Shown: positions 37,950-47,863 of the stretch, piece by piece
Numbering within the stretch: position 1 is the first letter of the stretch
Layout of the letters: every line of letters starts with the position of its first letter
DNA from: Archivesica marissinica
Lineage: Eukaryota > Mollusca > Bivalvia > Venerida > Vesicomyidae
DNA: 64,000 nt
Assembly: GCA_014843695.1 (NCBI GenBank)
Contig: CM026398.1
Span: 45,074,601-45,138,600 of the forward strand
Direction: 5' to 3'
The notes under the pieces: generated by a model
The model's database searches: none
What the model saw: only the letters and a program-made list of their open reading frames with translations
What the model was told of the DNA's origin: nothing
Made by a program: the position numbers and the translations under genes

Positions 37950-38146
37950 GTCAGATATACAAGTTCCTTACGTCATGGTATGATCATACCTATATGTCAC
38001 GTGTGACGGGTATACAATTTCCTTACGTCATGGTATGATCATACCTATATGTCACGTGTGACGGGTATACAACTTCCTTACGTCATGGTATGATCATACC
38101 TATATGTCACGTGTGACGGGTATACAATTTCCTAACGTCATGGTTT
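37950..38146. repeat. 55-bp tandem repeat, about 3.5 copies
   Basis: The unit contains CCTTACGTCATGGTATGATC, ATACCTATATGTCACGTGTG and ACGGGTATACAATTT. Each unit includes the perfect 14-bp palindrome GGTATGATCATACC, a CRE-like TTACGTCA and an E-box CACGTG. Confidence 0.93.
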
Positions 38147-38378
38147 TGTGAGCAGGTACATAGGACACGCTCTGTACTCTAGTATTATATGTATCAGTGC
38201 ACTCTCATGCTAAATTCCAAACGACAAAATATTGTGAAATTTTAACATTAAGCCCGAAGTCAACGCAGAGGCAACTGCACTCGCTCACGCGGTTAAAAAG
38301 TTTCAACCTGAAAACAAGCTTACTCATCCAAGTTCAGTTAACCCCGCTACAGCATAGCAACTTACCAACTTAAGCATA

Positions 38379-38604
38379 TTAACCCTTTCAACACCACGGA
38401 CCTCTAAATAGGCTTACAAAAAGTGTAGATCCAGATGAGCCGGCTCGTCAGGATCTGCACTTTTTGCCAGTGATATGACTATTTTTAGACATAATTACCC
38501 ATTTTGATAAATGAACTTGTCCAAATGTGATTTTCTGATTCATTTATTGGTTTATGAATATCATGGACCAGTCCATGTGAGTTACTTGGTGTTGAATGGG
38601 TTAA
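38379..38604. mobile_element. TTAA hairpin MITE, related subfamily
   Basis: 226 bp with TTAA at both ends. Inverted repeats are TTAACCCTTTCAACACCA on the left and, read inward from the right, TTAACCCATTCAACACCA. The internal hairpin at 38417-38466 has arms CAAAAAGTGTAGATCC and GGATCTGCACTTTTTG. The GTAGATCCAGATGAGCCGGC core resembles that of the 246-bp hairpin MITEs, so they are probably relatives. No coding capacity. Confidence 0.8.
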
Positions 38605-38751
38605 AACACATCTCATAACACTAACAACAATAGGAGTAGTGGCTTCTAGTGGTGTTCTCGATGGGGCCAACTTCTCGCGGTTAATCGGGATGATGCCTGA
38701 CCTCGAAAAGCATAGTAGTGTTCCAATTGGTTTATATTCCCGGGGCATCTC

Positions 38752-38873
38752 GTTGTATAGTTCCATCTGAAAGACTGTTAATATTATTAGGGTCGGACTG
38801 GGGATCAAACCGGCCATCCCATGCCTGGATTCGAAGTACATGATGTTACCTACTGTACTACTGGTCCACCGAT
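38752..38873 (-). mobile_element. Diverged SINE type C-like fragment
   Basis: TTCCATCTGAAAGACTGTTA, ATTATTAGGGTCGGACTGG, GGATCAAACCGGCCATCCC and CTGTACTACTGGTCCACC correspond to the head half of type C. The anticodon region has been rearranged. Confidence 0.6.
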
Positions 38874-39090
38874 AGTTAATGTTTTGATTGAAGGACAGCA
38901 TAGATACTTGTTGATGTGCTTATTTCTGGAAAATATGATAGACAAAGAAAAACATATCATTTCCAGAATACCTGGAACGTACATGGTAATTACAAGAATG
39001 CCAAGAACACACTGCGAAGATTCTTGTAAAATGTCAAATGGTGAAACAATATCCTCTTTCAATATAAACAGTAAATAGTTTGCTTCTCCA

Positions 39091-39098
39091 TATATATA

Positions 39099-39142
<44 letters not shown>
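39091..39142. repeat. (AT)n microsatellite
   Basis: About 50 bp of alternating AT with one TT break, directly before the 33-bp array. Confidence 0.95.
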
Positions 39143-39146
<4 letters not shown>

Positions 39147-39159
39147 CACCAGAATATAT

Positions 39160-39730
39160 ATGCCGTGTCATACGACGTTAGAAGAAGTAACGTACATGCA
39201 GTATTATATAACGTTAGCTGTAACGTACATGCAGTAGCATACGACGTTAGAAGGAACGTACATGCAGTAGCATGCGACGTTAGAAGGAACGTACATGCAG
39301 TAGCATACGACGTTAGAAGTAACGTACATGCAGTAGCATGCGACGTTAGAAGGAGCGTACATGCAGTAGCATGCGACGTTAGAAGGAACGTACTTGCAGT
39401 AGCATACGACGTTAAAAGGAACGTATATGCAGTAGCATGCAACGTTAGAAGGAACGTACATGCAGTAGCATACGACGTTAGAAGTAACGTACATGCAGTA
39501 GCATACGACGTTATAAGTAACGTACATGCAGTAGCATGCGACGTTATAAGTAACGTACATACAGTAGCATACGACGTTAGAAGTAACGTACATACAGTAG
39601 CATGCGACGTTAGAAGTAACGTACTTGCAGTAGCATACGACGTTAGAAGTAACGTACATACAGTAGCATACGACGTTAGAAGTAACGTACATGCAGTAGC
39701 ATACTACGTTAGCAGTAACGTATATGTCAT
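39160..39730. repeat. 33-bp minisatellite, about 17 copies
   Basis: The unit contains GCAGTAGCATACGACGTTAG then AAGTAACGTACAT. Alternatives are CATACG/CATGCG, AGAAGT/AGAAGG/ATAAGT and ACATGC/ACATAC/ACTTGC. TAACGT and ACGTTA occur in each unit as a short inverted pair. Open frames on both strands come from the 33-bp period. Confidence 0.94.
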
Positions 39731-40786
39731 TATGATTTAATAGTTCACAAGTATTACTAAAATATGGAAGTATATTTCATAAATGTCCACATAATACATG
39801 TATGAAGTTCCCATTTACAATTGATGTACAAATTACGAAATCTATTTCAAACTGAACTATTGCGTTACATTTTGATAGTTTGTAAGCTACAATAACATTA
39901 TATCAAATTTCAAATGACCCTGTTTTATCTAATATATAAAATCTATCGGGAGGTCTGTCCAGGAGTTTGAGGTTGGAAGATTTGTAGCAGCTGGTATGCA
40001 AGGGCTGCTCCCAGCAAGGTAGTCTTATTGCACCCGGTCTTATACCACACATGTTAAAGTATCGTGTATCACCCGAAATCTTATCACTTTCACTAATCTC
40101 AATCAAGCACCTGCTAATCTACACACGTGAGATAATTTAAAAGGGTAGCATTCCTGAAATACGATAGATAAACATCTAAGCATACAAGTTGAAGTTGTTA
40201 CTGTTTTAGTCATGTTTAATGTGCATCATTTGTTTCCTAGTCACCGTTCAATTCGATTACTTTGTTGGTTGTGATGTAAATTGCAATTTCATGGTACTAT
40301 GCCATTACATAGCTAGTCTATCGGTAACGGCCATAACAGTCACCTATCTGCGGCTTTTACATTTTTGTGGCGTTTAATCTATTTGACACGTATACGTATT
40401 GTGAGTGTTCGTGTCATACAAAACTCCAAATTAGTGGCGGTTATTGTTTCCTTTCAAACGTTTTAAAATGTTTTCAAAATGATTAAAGTCGGCTATGATA
40501 TATATCATAGGACAAAGTCAAATGCCTCGCTGGTGACACTGTGTTATCTTTTATTTATGAATAATATCGAATTGATACGGCAATTTTGTTTCGTATTTTA
40601 TGCTATGTTTATGCTATGTTTATGGTTTAACATGGTCTGAACTCCTTTATGTGTTTACAAATAGTACGGATGATTTATGGATATTTCCTTTGTGCAAGCA
40701 TTATTGTGTTCTTAATTTGAGTCACAGAAAAAATGAGTCTAGCTAATTTTGTTTGAATTGTTGTTTGTATGTATTTGCGTTTTTTC
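39731..40786. other. No gene recognised
   Basis: About 1 kb of unique AT-rich sequence without array, SINE or transposon end. The longest open frame (67 codons, minus, 39903-40106) is unremarkable. Confidence 0.45.
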
Positions 40787-40902
40787 TTTATCCTCGTAAC
40801 TGGTTGCCCACATGAGCGCGCCCTCTGAAGTCATTAGTCAGACGACTAGTATAATATGGAGGGGGGGGCTAGTGCAAGATATAGAACGAGAAACACATTC
40901 CA
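40787..40902 (-). mobile_element. Diverged SINE type C tail fragment
   Basis: TCCTCGTAACTGGTTGCCCA, CATGAGCGCGCCCTCTGAAG, TCATTAGTCAGACG and GAAACACATTCCAGGC correspond to the tail and part of the body of a reverse type C SINE. A G-run was gained at 40861-40868. Confidence 0.65.
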
Positions 40903-40982
40903 GGCCTCGTAAAACAAAGTCTTTATTATTATTTATTTATTTATTATTTATTTATTTATTATTTATTTATTTATTATTATAG
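40903..40982 (+). mobile_element. LINE 3' tail with (TTA/TTTA)n
   Basis: CTCGTAAAACAAAGTCTTTA is followed by ATT and ATTT repeats. It is the same 3' junction as at 45890 and 47415. Confidence 0.55.
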
Positions 40983-41109
40983 CCATTAGGCTACATGAAT
41001 AAGTGTATCACCTTTATTTACAACAACAAATACAATGTTTTCGTTGACGTCATGTCACAGGTTATGTAACAATATGACATGAATATGTCATGCAAAATAT
41101 AAATATAAA

Positions 41110-41331
41110 CGCGCTCGCTTCTCACCAATGCAACCCGGGTTCGATCCTCGGACAGGGAAGTATGTGAGATGGTACGGTGGTCACCAGATCGGACAGGTGG
41201 GTTTTCTCCGGGTACTCCGGTTTCCTCCCACACGAATGACCGCATATACGCTTACATAAGCGCCAACGAGAGTGATTAATATAAGGTGTTAGAACTTGCT
41301 TCGCAATCGTTGTAAAATAAATACAGTTTAA
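41110..41331 (+). mobile_element. SINE type B, 5'-truncated
   Basis: It starts within the head at CGCGCTCGCTTCTCACCAAT. The B box GGGTTCGATCCTC is intact, core GGTGGGTTTTCTCCGGGTAC, tail TTGCTTCGCAATCGTTG then TAAAATAAATACAGTTTA. Its terminal TTAA is the insertion site of the hairpin MITE that follows. Confidence 0.88.
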
Positions 41332-41573
41332 CTCTTTCAGCGCCGAATAAATTCAGAGCATGTGCAAACAACATAGATCCAGATCAGCCGCGGCGTAACG
41401 CCGCGTCTGATCAGGATCTATGTTGTTTGCTATTCGGACAAGTGCTTCAGCTCCACTGTCTGAAGAGCAATCAGCATATAGCCTGATCAGACGGCATGTT
41501 CTATTCTGTCCGATCGGGTTCTCTACTGTTTTACAAAGTCGCTTTTATGCGACATTGGCGGTGAAAGAGTTAA
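41328..41573. mobile_element. TTAA hairpin MITE, copy 2
   Basis: 246 bp, TTAA to TTAA. Ends TTAACTCTTTCAGCGCC and, inward from the right, TTAACTCTTTCACCGCC. The internal hairpin at 41364-41430 has 29 paired bases: arms GCAAACAACATAGATC and GATCTATGTTGTTTGC, then GATCAG/CTGATC, then CGCGGCG/CGCCGCG around TAA. Inserted in the tail of a type B SINE. Confidence 0.9.
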
Positions 41574-41827
41574 ACTAAAATATAATCAATGGATATACAG
41601 TATTTGGGCTATACCATTTATAGATAATAACACAAATATAATACATTTTACGGAAACAAACAGCAAATTTAACTATACAAACTAATCGTATGGACCGCCT
41701 AAACATATGTATGTTCAGTTTTAATAAATGCTGTGCTTGCTGATATAAATGTTAGTGTCTTGGAATAGAAATCGAAACACTGACCAAATCAATTAATCGC
41801 TAATATGCTACGGGACATGATTGATAG
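41574..41827. other. No gene recognised
   Basis: Unique AT-rich sequence between a MITE and a LINE 3' end. Confidence 0.45.
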
Positions 41828-42327
41828 AGATATAGTTCTTTTATTTATAGAGGGTGACCTAATTAGTTCTGAACTAATCGTCCGTAGGGCCCTCTTAAAT
41901 GTCTTAACACTATAGCATTAATGCACATGGACAATAATTCTAACCAAAGTACACAGTTACGCCATGCAATATACACGTATAATCTTGTACAATGTAACTT
42001 AAACAAATCAGGTAATGTTATCGAAATACAAAACGACATAAGCATATTGAATGACAATCATTATATATATCATTATATAACATTCTAGTGTCTACCGATT
42101 AAAAAGTTGTTGTATCCATAATTTACATTTTGTCTTGAACATATTTAAAGATCTGGAGGTCTTAATTTCCAATGATAGACAATTCGATATCTTTGGACCG
42201 GAGTATTCTAAAGATTTCTTGTACATTTCACATCTAGGTCTTGGAATATAGAGATCAATATTTGAAGCATATCTCAATGTCACATCTGAAGTAACTGTAT
42301 TGCGATGTCTTAATTGAAAATGCTCAC
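41828..42327 (-). mobile_element. Decayed LINE 3' end, sister of the 17-kb copy
   Basis: The minus-strand frame at 42283-42092 gives MTLRYASNIDLYIPRPRCEM, then KSLEYSGPKISNCLSLEIKT and LNMFKTKCKLWIQQL, nearly identical to 17526-17715. The conserved Trp-Asn of the NCLP motif is changed to Ser-Asn and Pro to Ser, so it is decayed. The 3' UTR has one copy of the 59-bp unit (about 41945-42005) and ends near AATAAAAG (about 41840). 5'-truncated. Confidence 0.8.
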
Positions 42328-42466
42328 GGTAGGTTATGAGGCTGTTTTAGCAAAATACCGTGGGGACATTATTACAAGGTCATATTCATTGCACAGCCCA
42401 CGGAATTCACGACTTAATCGTTGATATGGGTCAAACCATTATATCTTAGTTGAACGAGATTTGATA

Positions 42467-42630
42467 TACAGTCAAACCTGTCTTAAGCAGCCAGCCAAGG
42501 GAGTCAGAGAAAGTGGTTGCTTAGCACAGGTGGCTGCTTAATAGAGGTTAAATATATAATAAAACAACCTATTGGGAACCGGGATACTGGCTGCTTAATG
42601 GAGGTGACCATTAACACAGGTTTGACTGTA
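42467..42630. mobile_element. MITE with CAGTCAAACCTGT ends, copy 1
   Basis: 164 bp with perfect 15-bp inverted repeats TACAGTCAAACCTGT, including the TA expected as target site. The interior has several GGCTGCTTA words (GTCTTAAGCAGCCAGCC, GTGGCTGCTTAATAGAGG, GACTGGCTGCTTAATGGAG-like). No coding capacity. TA target and size suggest a Tc1/mariner-class non-autonomous element. Confidence 0.85.
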
Positions 42631-42658
42631 TGTAGGTAGGAAAAACGAAGTGATTTCC

Positions 42659-42861
42659 ACTTATACAAATTTTATTTTAGCTCGATTGCGACACAAGTTC
42701 TTATAATTTATATTAATCCATCGCCACGAGGGAGATAGAAGAGGCAACGTGCAACAAATGCCTAGCCTAAGGGCACACTCGTAACGGCTCCAGCGGGGCT
42801 CGAACACCGGACCTTTCGCACCTGAATCTAACGCGAATCCTCTGCGCTATCACGACTTCCA
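42659..42861 (-). mobile_element. SINE type A, internally deleted
   Basis: Reverse copy: tail TTTTAGCTCGATTGCGACAC, head GGGGCTCGAACACCGGACC and CGCTATCACGACTTCCAC. About 24 bp of the body is missing (ATTAATCC joins directly to ATCGCCACGAG). Confidence 0.87.
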
Positions 42862-43051
42862 CATAGTTGGAAAGTGGGCAATGAGGTTGTAATACAACAA
42901 TTGAATCTTTTCATTTATATTTCTTTCATTTCTTCTGATACCGCATCCACTGTGTAGAGATATTAAATTGAAACTGACAAACATAAAACATATTACAATT
43001 TTTTGTAGAACATTGACAGCATTTAATGTATCCCTGTAACATATGACGGGT

Positions 43052-43081
43052 TGGACCCCCCCCCCCCCACACACACACACA
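43052..43081. repeat. Poly-C and (CA)n tract
   Basis: About fifteen C followed by CA repeats. Its opposite strand produces a poly-Gly frame. Confidence 0.9.
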
Positions 43082-43246
43082 GACCATAAAAAGTGTGTTG
43101 ATATTTGAACACAGTAAAATGCGGGACATTCAATAAAATCGAACCGTACGTATACGTGTATATATGTCTTAGCTGCAGGGGGCGTATCTATACAATAGGC
43201 TATGGTCTATGGCCATAACCGCTAAACCAAATTACGGTTACATATA

Positions 43247-43428
43247 TACAGTCAAACCTGTCTTAAGCAGCCAGCCAAGGGAATCGCAGAAAGTGGCTGC
43301 TTAGCACAGGTGGCTGCTTAATAGAGGTCAAATGTATAACAAAACAGCGAATTGGGAATCTGGAAACTGGCTGCTTAATACAGGTTGGCTGCTTAATGGA
43401 GGTGACCACTAACACAGGTTTTACTGTA
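43247..43428. mobile_element. MITE with CAGTCAAACCTGT ends, copy 2
   Basis: 182 bp. Left end TACAGTCAAACCTGT, right end ACAGGTTTTACTGTA (one mismatch). It is colinear with copy 1 but carries an extra TACAGGTTGGCTGCTTAA segment, an internal duplication. Confidence 0.85.
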
Positions 43429-44631
43429 TATAGAAATGGTAGATGGTCGCCGAAATTGGTGTCTAATTTAAGTAGTATAATTATACCACACTTGAAAGAA
43501 CACCCTGTACCATCTCTCATTACTTAATCTCCGATCAGTCTCTCGTATGCAAAAATGTAGTTCCTTCATTGTTTTATATTGCAGGTAAGCAGTAATTATG
43601 TCGCGCATTACTAATATAACAGATGTATTCGAATGACGATGATTCACATAAATACGGCCCTAATACAATACCAATTTACTACTCGTTCATTTCACATGAC
43701 AAACATAGCTTTTGTAACTAATTAGACCCATTGTATAAATTAACTGAAAGTGGAGATAATATTGTAGAGAGATTGAAATAGATGTTAGTGATAATAAATA
43801 AACATTAGTCGACTATTAGACAGGGTGTGCACGAGTATTCAAAAACAACGGAATGGTTTTGTCAATGTTTGTCGTTTATAAATTGAAACAATGACAACAT
43901 GAGGTGTCATGCTCAAAGGACAACAAGTTAACCGCATATCCGAAACCGTTTTATAACTAACCGATAATCGTCGTTACTACAGGAATGTCAAGTTACTCGG
44001 TTGTACAATATTTATGAATGAACAGCCTGAGAATGTAAATTTACACCTGAGTCATCCGGGCTATCGTCAAAACAAATATTGTTATTGGGTGATCTGTCAA
44101 TCAAATTGTAGGTGGAGTTTGGATTTGACAAATCGTGTGATAGATTTTCTAAATTTAAACACGGTAAAATAAATGTTTACCTGATACGATCGGAGATGTA
44201 ACAAACTTCGTCTCGTAACTGTCCCTTAGATGTGGCTATCGTTTTATTGTTTTATTTGATAGTCACTCACTGATATACAACAACACGAGCATTACAAACA
44301 TATCAACATAACAATACATTTCCACTTCATAACTGTTATATAATTTATATATAAACTGTTATGAAGAGAAGAAACGGGTGGGGATGCATAGGGTCATGAC
44401 CCCAACTAATCTTCAGTTTGGTCGAGCCAACCTGACCAATAGTTTCGCCTGAAAGGGGTCGGCCCCGCCAATAATATATGCTCTCAGTCTAACGAAATAG
44501 TAATAGAACAAGGCACTGTTTTCCAACAGAAAAGCACGTGTGCTTTACATTATATCACATACTGTAGTGTGCGAGTTCACGTGCATTTGTATGTATGTGT
44601 TGTATTTATTTGTATATTTATAATAACAAAA
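43429..44631. other. No gene recognised
   Basis: 1.2 kb unique sequence. A short inverted repeat CTTCATAAC/GTTATGAAG lies at about 44325-44365. No SINE, array or open frame of note. Confidence 0.45.
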
Positions 44632-45110
44632 ATAATAATAATAATAAAGACTTTACTTAACAACAACAACAATACCTTTATTGCATTAAACATTCATACA
44701 CTGTCTATAGCAAGTACATGTATACATGTAGGCAACGACATGGTTTTACAAAAGAGCAAGATGTTAATATACTCTCTGCTTATACTAATTTTAGTTTCTA
44801 TATACATTTGCGAAATATATGTATTTTGCTAAATTTCTACCAATAGTATTTGATTTTTCTGACATCAAATTAGTGAATTTATTAATAGTTGGTCATGAAT
44901 AGTAATAACGATTTAAATATTTCTGTCTAAGATCTCTAAATTTCGGACATATAAGAAGGAAATGATATTCACTTTCTATCATGCCTGTATTGCAATATAT
45001 ACGTATTCTTTGATTTCTGGGTATGTTTTAATATCTTCTACGCTCGATAGCTAAATCATGGGATGAAGTTCGAAAAGCCATTCTGAATCTGTCCTCATTG
45101 ATACAGTCTA
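44632..45110 (-). mobile_element. Decayed LINE C-terminus and 3' end
   Basis: Minus-strand translation gives EDRFRMAFRTSSHDLAIERR, RYCNTGM-like spacing, IESEYHFLLICPKFRDLRQK and SNTIGRNLAKYIYF, ending in a stop at 44791-44793. This is the cysteine/histidine region and last helix of LINE proteins (YC..., H-x4-C). Two in-frame stops are present. The 3' UTR runs to AGTAAAGTCTTTATTATTAT (reverse of 44637-44660), the same tail as the (TTA)n fragments elsewhere. Confidence 0.75.
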
Positions 45111-45652
45111 AATGTGTTTTTCAAAACTGAACAAGTGTTTAAACAAAAAGAACTCATTTGAACAACTAAGTCAATCTATACCAGTAGTAGTAGTAGTAGT
45201 ATATCTTTATGTTCGTCTCATCAATGTATAATACAATATTACAGACATGTGTAAAATAAATTATCACTATAAAATATAAATTGCCATTCTGGAAAAATTA
45301 AGAGACGTTATAATAATGCTTCTAGATACACATATATTATATCACAATTAGTATTGTAAGATAGACTCATTTATAACTATAACTATGTACATATCTAAAA
45401 CTGATAAATCTATATGAACGTTGCTAATCTCCTAATTAAAAAACTGCAATAAAACGAGGAGGGGGTATGACTCTGAATTATCAATATAGGCACTAGCGTG
45501 CATTTGTTAAAAAAATAGTTTAGAAGACCAGGTATCACTCTTGATCAGATCAATGATGACTTGATTAGCAGCATCCATATAGCGGTGATAAAACTCATTT
45601 CAAAATTTAAAAAGAGCATGACATTATTTACACATAAAGAATTGTCTAGTTT
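45111..45652. other. No clear gene; probable LINE-derived sequence
   Basis: A (TAG)n run lies near 45183-45202. Near 45530-45650 the minus strand continues the direction of the LINE frame that ends at 45656, so part may be its 3' UTR. Nothing more specific. Confidence 0.35.
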
Positions 45653-46371
45653 TTAAGATTTCAAGAAGTGTTTAGTTAAACAGGTGTTGGCACTATACCG
45701 TATCATTTCCTGGTTGGACATTAAGAATACAAACTTTTCATGTGCAGTAAAACTATCAAAATTTGTATCAATACGAGTTGCTTGTAACACAAGACCAGCC
45801 CTTATATCATTATACAGACAGCAACCCAGCAAAGCATGTGTTTTTGAGGGCCTCATGGTAGATTAACTTTTGTTAAATGAGTACTCTCGTTAAATAAAGT
45901 CTTTATTATTATTATTATTCAGTTTCTTTCAACAGAAGTTTTACAATATGGACACAATCTATGTTCGATGGGAATATTCTCATACCTCCCAGTCTCTAAC
46001 CTAAGAGGAGCGACCCCGCATCTAAACTTTGTGAGCGCAGCTCTGTGAGAACGGGGTAGTATCGTTTTACAATACATTTCAGTTTCTAAGGTAGTTTTGA
46101 ACATACAATAACTTCTAAGTTTGTTACCTCCCTTATTGGGTGGTCCAACTGGAGTGTTAATTTGTTCTAACCAGTTTAGCTGATATAAAGACCTAAGTTC
46201 ACTTATAATGTTATTATTCAGAGATGTAGAAATAGGTTGGGATATGTCACACGATTCATTTAAATTAAACTCTCTGACTTTCGACACAATTATATAAAAC
46301 AATGTTTTACCATGAGGCCATCGACACATTAAAACATGAAATAGCACAATGAAACATGTAAACAATGACAA
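45653..46371 (-). mobile_element. Decayed LINE C-terminal region with nested LINE tail
   Basis: The minus-strand frame gives LNWLEQINTPVGPPNKGGNK, LRSYCMFKTTLETEMYCKTI, LTKFRCGVAPLRLETGRYEN and IEHRLCPYCKTSVE, a typical LINE C-terminal domain with a CPYC zinc-binding pair. It is broken at about 45920 and resumes at 45850 as THALLGCCLYNDIR and FTAHEKFVFLMSNQEMIRYS. The roughly 60 bp between (45862-45920) is a plus-strand LINE 3' tail, CTCTCGTTAAATAAAGTCTT plus (TTA)n, so one LINE fragment sits inside another in the opposite direction. Confidence 0.78.
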
Positions 46372-46394
46372 GCAAGACTTTCATTGGAAATAAG

Positions 46395-46617
46395 ATATAA
46401 GCTACAAGAACTAATACTTGTATAATTATAATTTATCAGTTTATTAGGTTAACGGTCTGTTCTTTGCACCACCTGATATATAAAGCTTTGAAGTGTGGAA
46501 CACAATGTGCTGTTTTGATAAGGGAGGGAAGTCCACATGTGTGACCCTGAATATAAGAAAGATTGTCTGAAAAGTTCACTATTTGGTTTAGGAGGGTAAC
46601 GTTGGAGATTGACATGG
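46395..46617 (-). mobile_element. Decayed LINE C-terminus, different family
   Basis: Minus-strand reading, split over two frames, gives PPKPNSELFRQSFLYSGSHM and then LIKTAHCVPHFKALYIRWC, the pattern of the Tyr-Ser-Gly/Trp C-terminus of LINEs. The 3' end (46395-46440) matches 55-115 of this window. A type A SINE fragment begins where the LINE frame is cut at about 46617. Confidence 0.65.
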
Positions 46618-46757
46618 CACTCAAATTCCACATTGCCTCTTCTCTCTCTCCCCCTTGTGACGATGGATTCCATCAGGAATGTTCTCGATAGTGATTAATA
46701 TTAGTTGTAAGAACTTGTTTCGCAATCGAGCTAAAATAAATTTGTATAATCTAATTA
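46618..46757 (+). mobile_element. SINE type A, 5'-truncated
   Basis: Starts in the body at CACTCAAATTCCACATTGCC, then CTTCTCTCTCTCCCCC, GGATTCCATCAGGAATG, tail TTTCGCAATCGAGC and AATAAATTTGTATAA. A small deletion removes GAGGTC. Confidence 0.85.
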
Positions 46758-46850
46758 TATGTGATCATAGCCAGTTTTATTCTTCATGGCACGCGTATTT
46801 TCAGTTCTCATCTGCTGTGCCGGTAGCAAAACACATTACACTAAAGCACA

Positions 46851-47071
46851 GTGGAATTCGTGATATCCTAAGTGGATCAGGTGCGAAAGGTCCGGAGTCC
46901 AAGTCCCGCTGGGGCCGTTACGATTGTGCCCTTATGCAATGCATTTTAATTCCACATTGCCTCTTCTCTCTCCCTCGTGGCGATGGATTCCATCAGGAAT
47001 GAGGTTTCGATAGTGATTAATATAAGTTGTAATAACTTGTTTCGCAATCGAGCTAAAATAAATTTGTAAAT
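46851..47071 (+). mobile_element. SINE type A with target-site duplication
   Basis: Head decayed (GTGGAATTCGTGATATCC; A box and anticodon arm disrupted), B box region GGAGTCCAAGTCCCGC. The body and tail are good. TAAAGCACAG flanks it at 46842-46851 and 47072-47081. Confidence 0.9.
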
Positions 47072-47179
47072 TAAAGCACAGAAAAGATATCAACTTAACG
47101 TCGTATAGTGTTGTCAAAGGGACGCAACTATTATTACGATAGTGTGTGTGTACGCGAGTGTCTGCCAAATGCAATGTGT

Positions 47180-47402
47180 AGTTATGCAAGCAACTAACCA
47201 CGCCACAGGATCAGTCAATATTTCGAGGGCCTTATTTGTATTAGCAATGTGTGTTATGCAAGTAACTAACCACGCAACAGGATCAGTCAATAGCTCGAGG
47301 GCCTTATTTGTATTAGCAATGTGTGTTATGCAAGTAACTAACCACGCAACAGGATCAGTCAATAGCTCGAGGGCCTTATTTGTATTAGCAATGTGTGTTA
47401 TG
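47180..47402. repeat. 72-bp tandem repeat, three copies
   Basis: The unit contains GCAAGTAACTAACCACGCAA, CAGGATCAGTCAATAGCTCG, AGGGCCTTATTTGTATTAGC and AATGTGTGTTAT. The first copy differs at several sites; the second and third are identical as far as I can see. Confidence 0.94.
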
Positions 47403-47404
47403 TG

Positions 47405-47480
47405 ACCTCCCTCGTAAAATAACGTCTTTAATATTGTTATTATAACACCAATCGTATTATTATTATTATTATTATTGTTA
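47405..47480 (+). mobile_element. LINE 3' tail with (TTA)n
   Basis: CCCTCGTAAAATAACGTCTT is followed after 30 bp by a (TTA) run (47455-47476). The junction resembles the other AATAAAGTCTTTATT tails but is diverged. Confidence 0.45.
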
Positions 47481-47571
47481 TTATTTTCTGTTAAAATGTA
47501 GATCTTTCCATTTTCAATATGTTGAATCATTGGACAGCCATAAAAAGCAAGACAGAATGCGGTAACATGTT

Positions 47572-47863
47572 ACGGATCTGTAGCCCAGTGGTAAAACGCT
47601 GGACTGGTAATCCAGAGATCGCAGGTTCGATCCTACCGTCTGACCGTAATAAAATTAACAGTCTTTCAGATGGGACGTTAACCCGAGGTCTCGTGTCGGT
47701 GCTTTACACCGTGCACGTAAAAAACCCAGAGGAGACTCTGGAATGGGTCTCTGTCTGTATCATTGCACTATCCTCAACAATCTAAAATTACTAATCTCTT
47801 CAGGAGGCGTTCTCAAATGGGCAACCGGTAGCGACGATAAATAAACGTAAAACACACACAACA
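47572..47863 (+). mobile_element. SINE type C
   Basis: Full length. Head ACGGATCTGTAGCCCAGTGG, anticodon arm CTGGA-CTGGTAA-TCCAG (loop as in tRNA-Thr GGT), B box GGTTCGATCC, body and tail complete. GGTAACATGT before (47561-47570) and GGTAGCATGT after (about 47865-47874) look like a slightly diverged target-site duplication. Confidence 0.92.

Noticed and set aside
38821..39078. 85-codon plus frame
   Set aside because: Its start is in a SINE type C-like fragment and no domain is recognisable.
47572..47645. tRNA-Thr (GGT) gene
   Set aside because: The anticodon arm and B box are tRNA-like, but the segment is the head of a dispersed SINE with the same body and tail as a dozen other copies.
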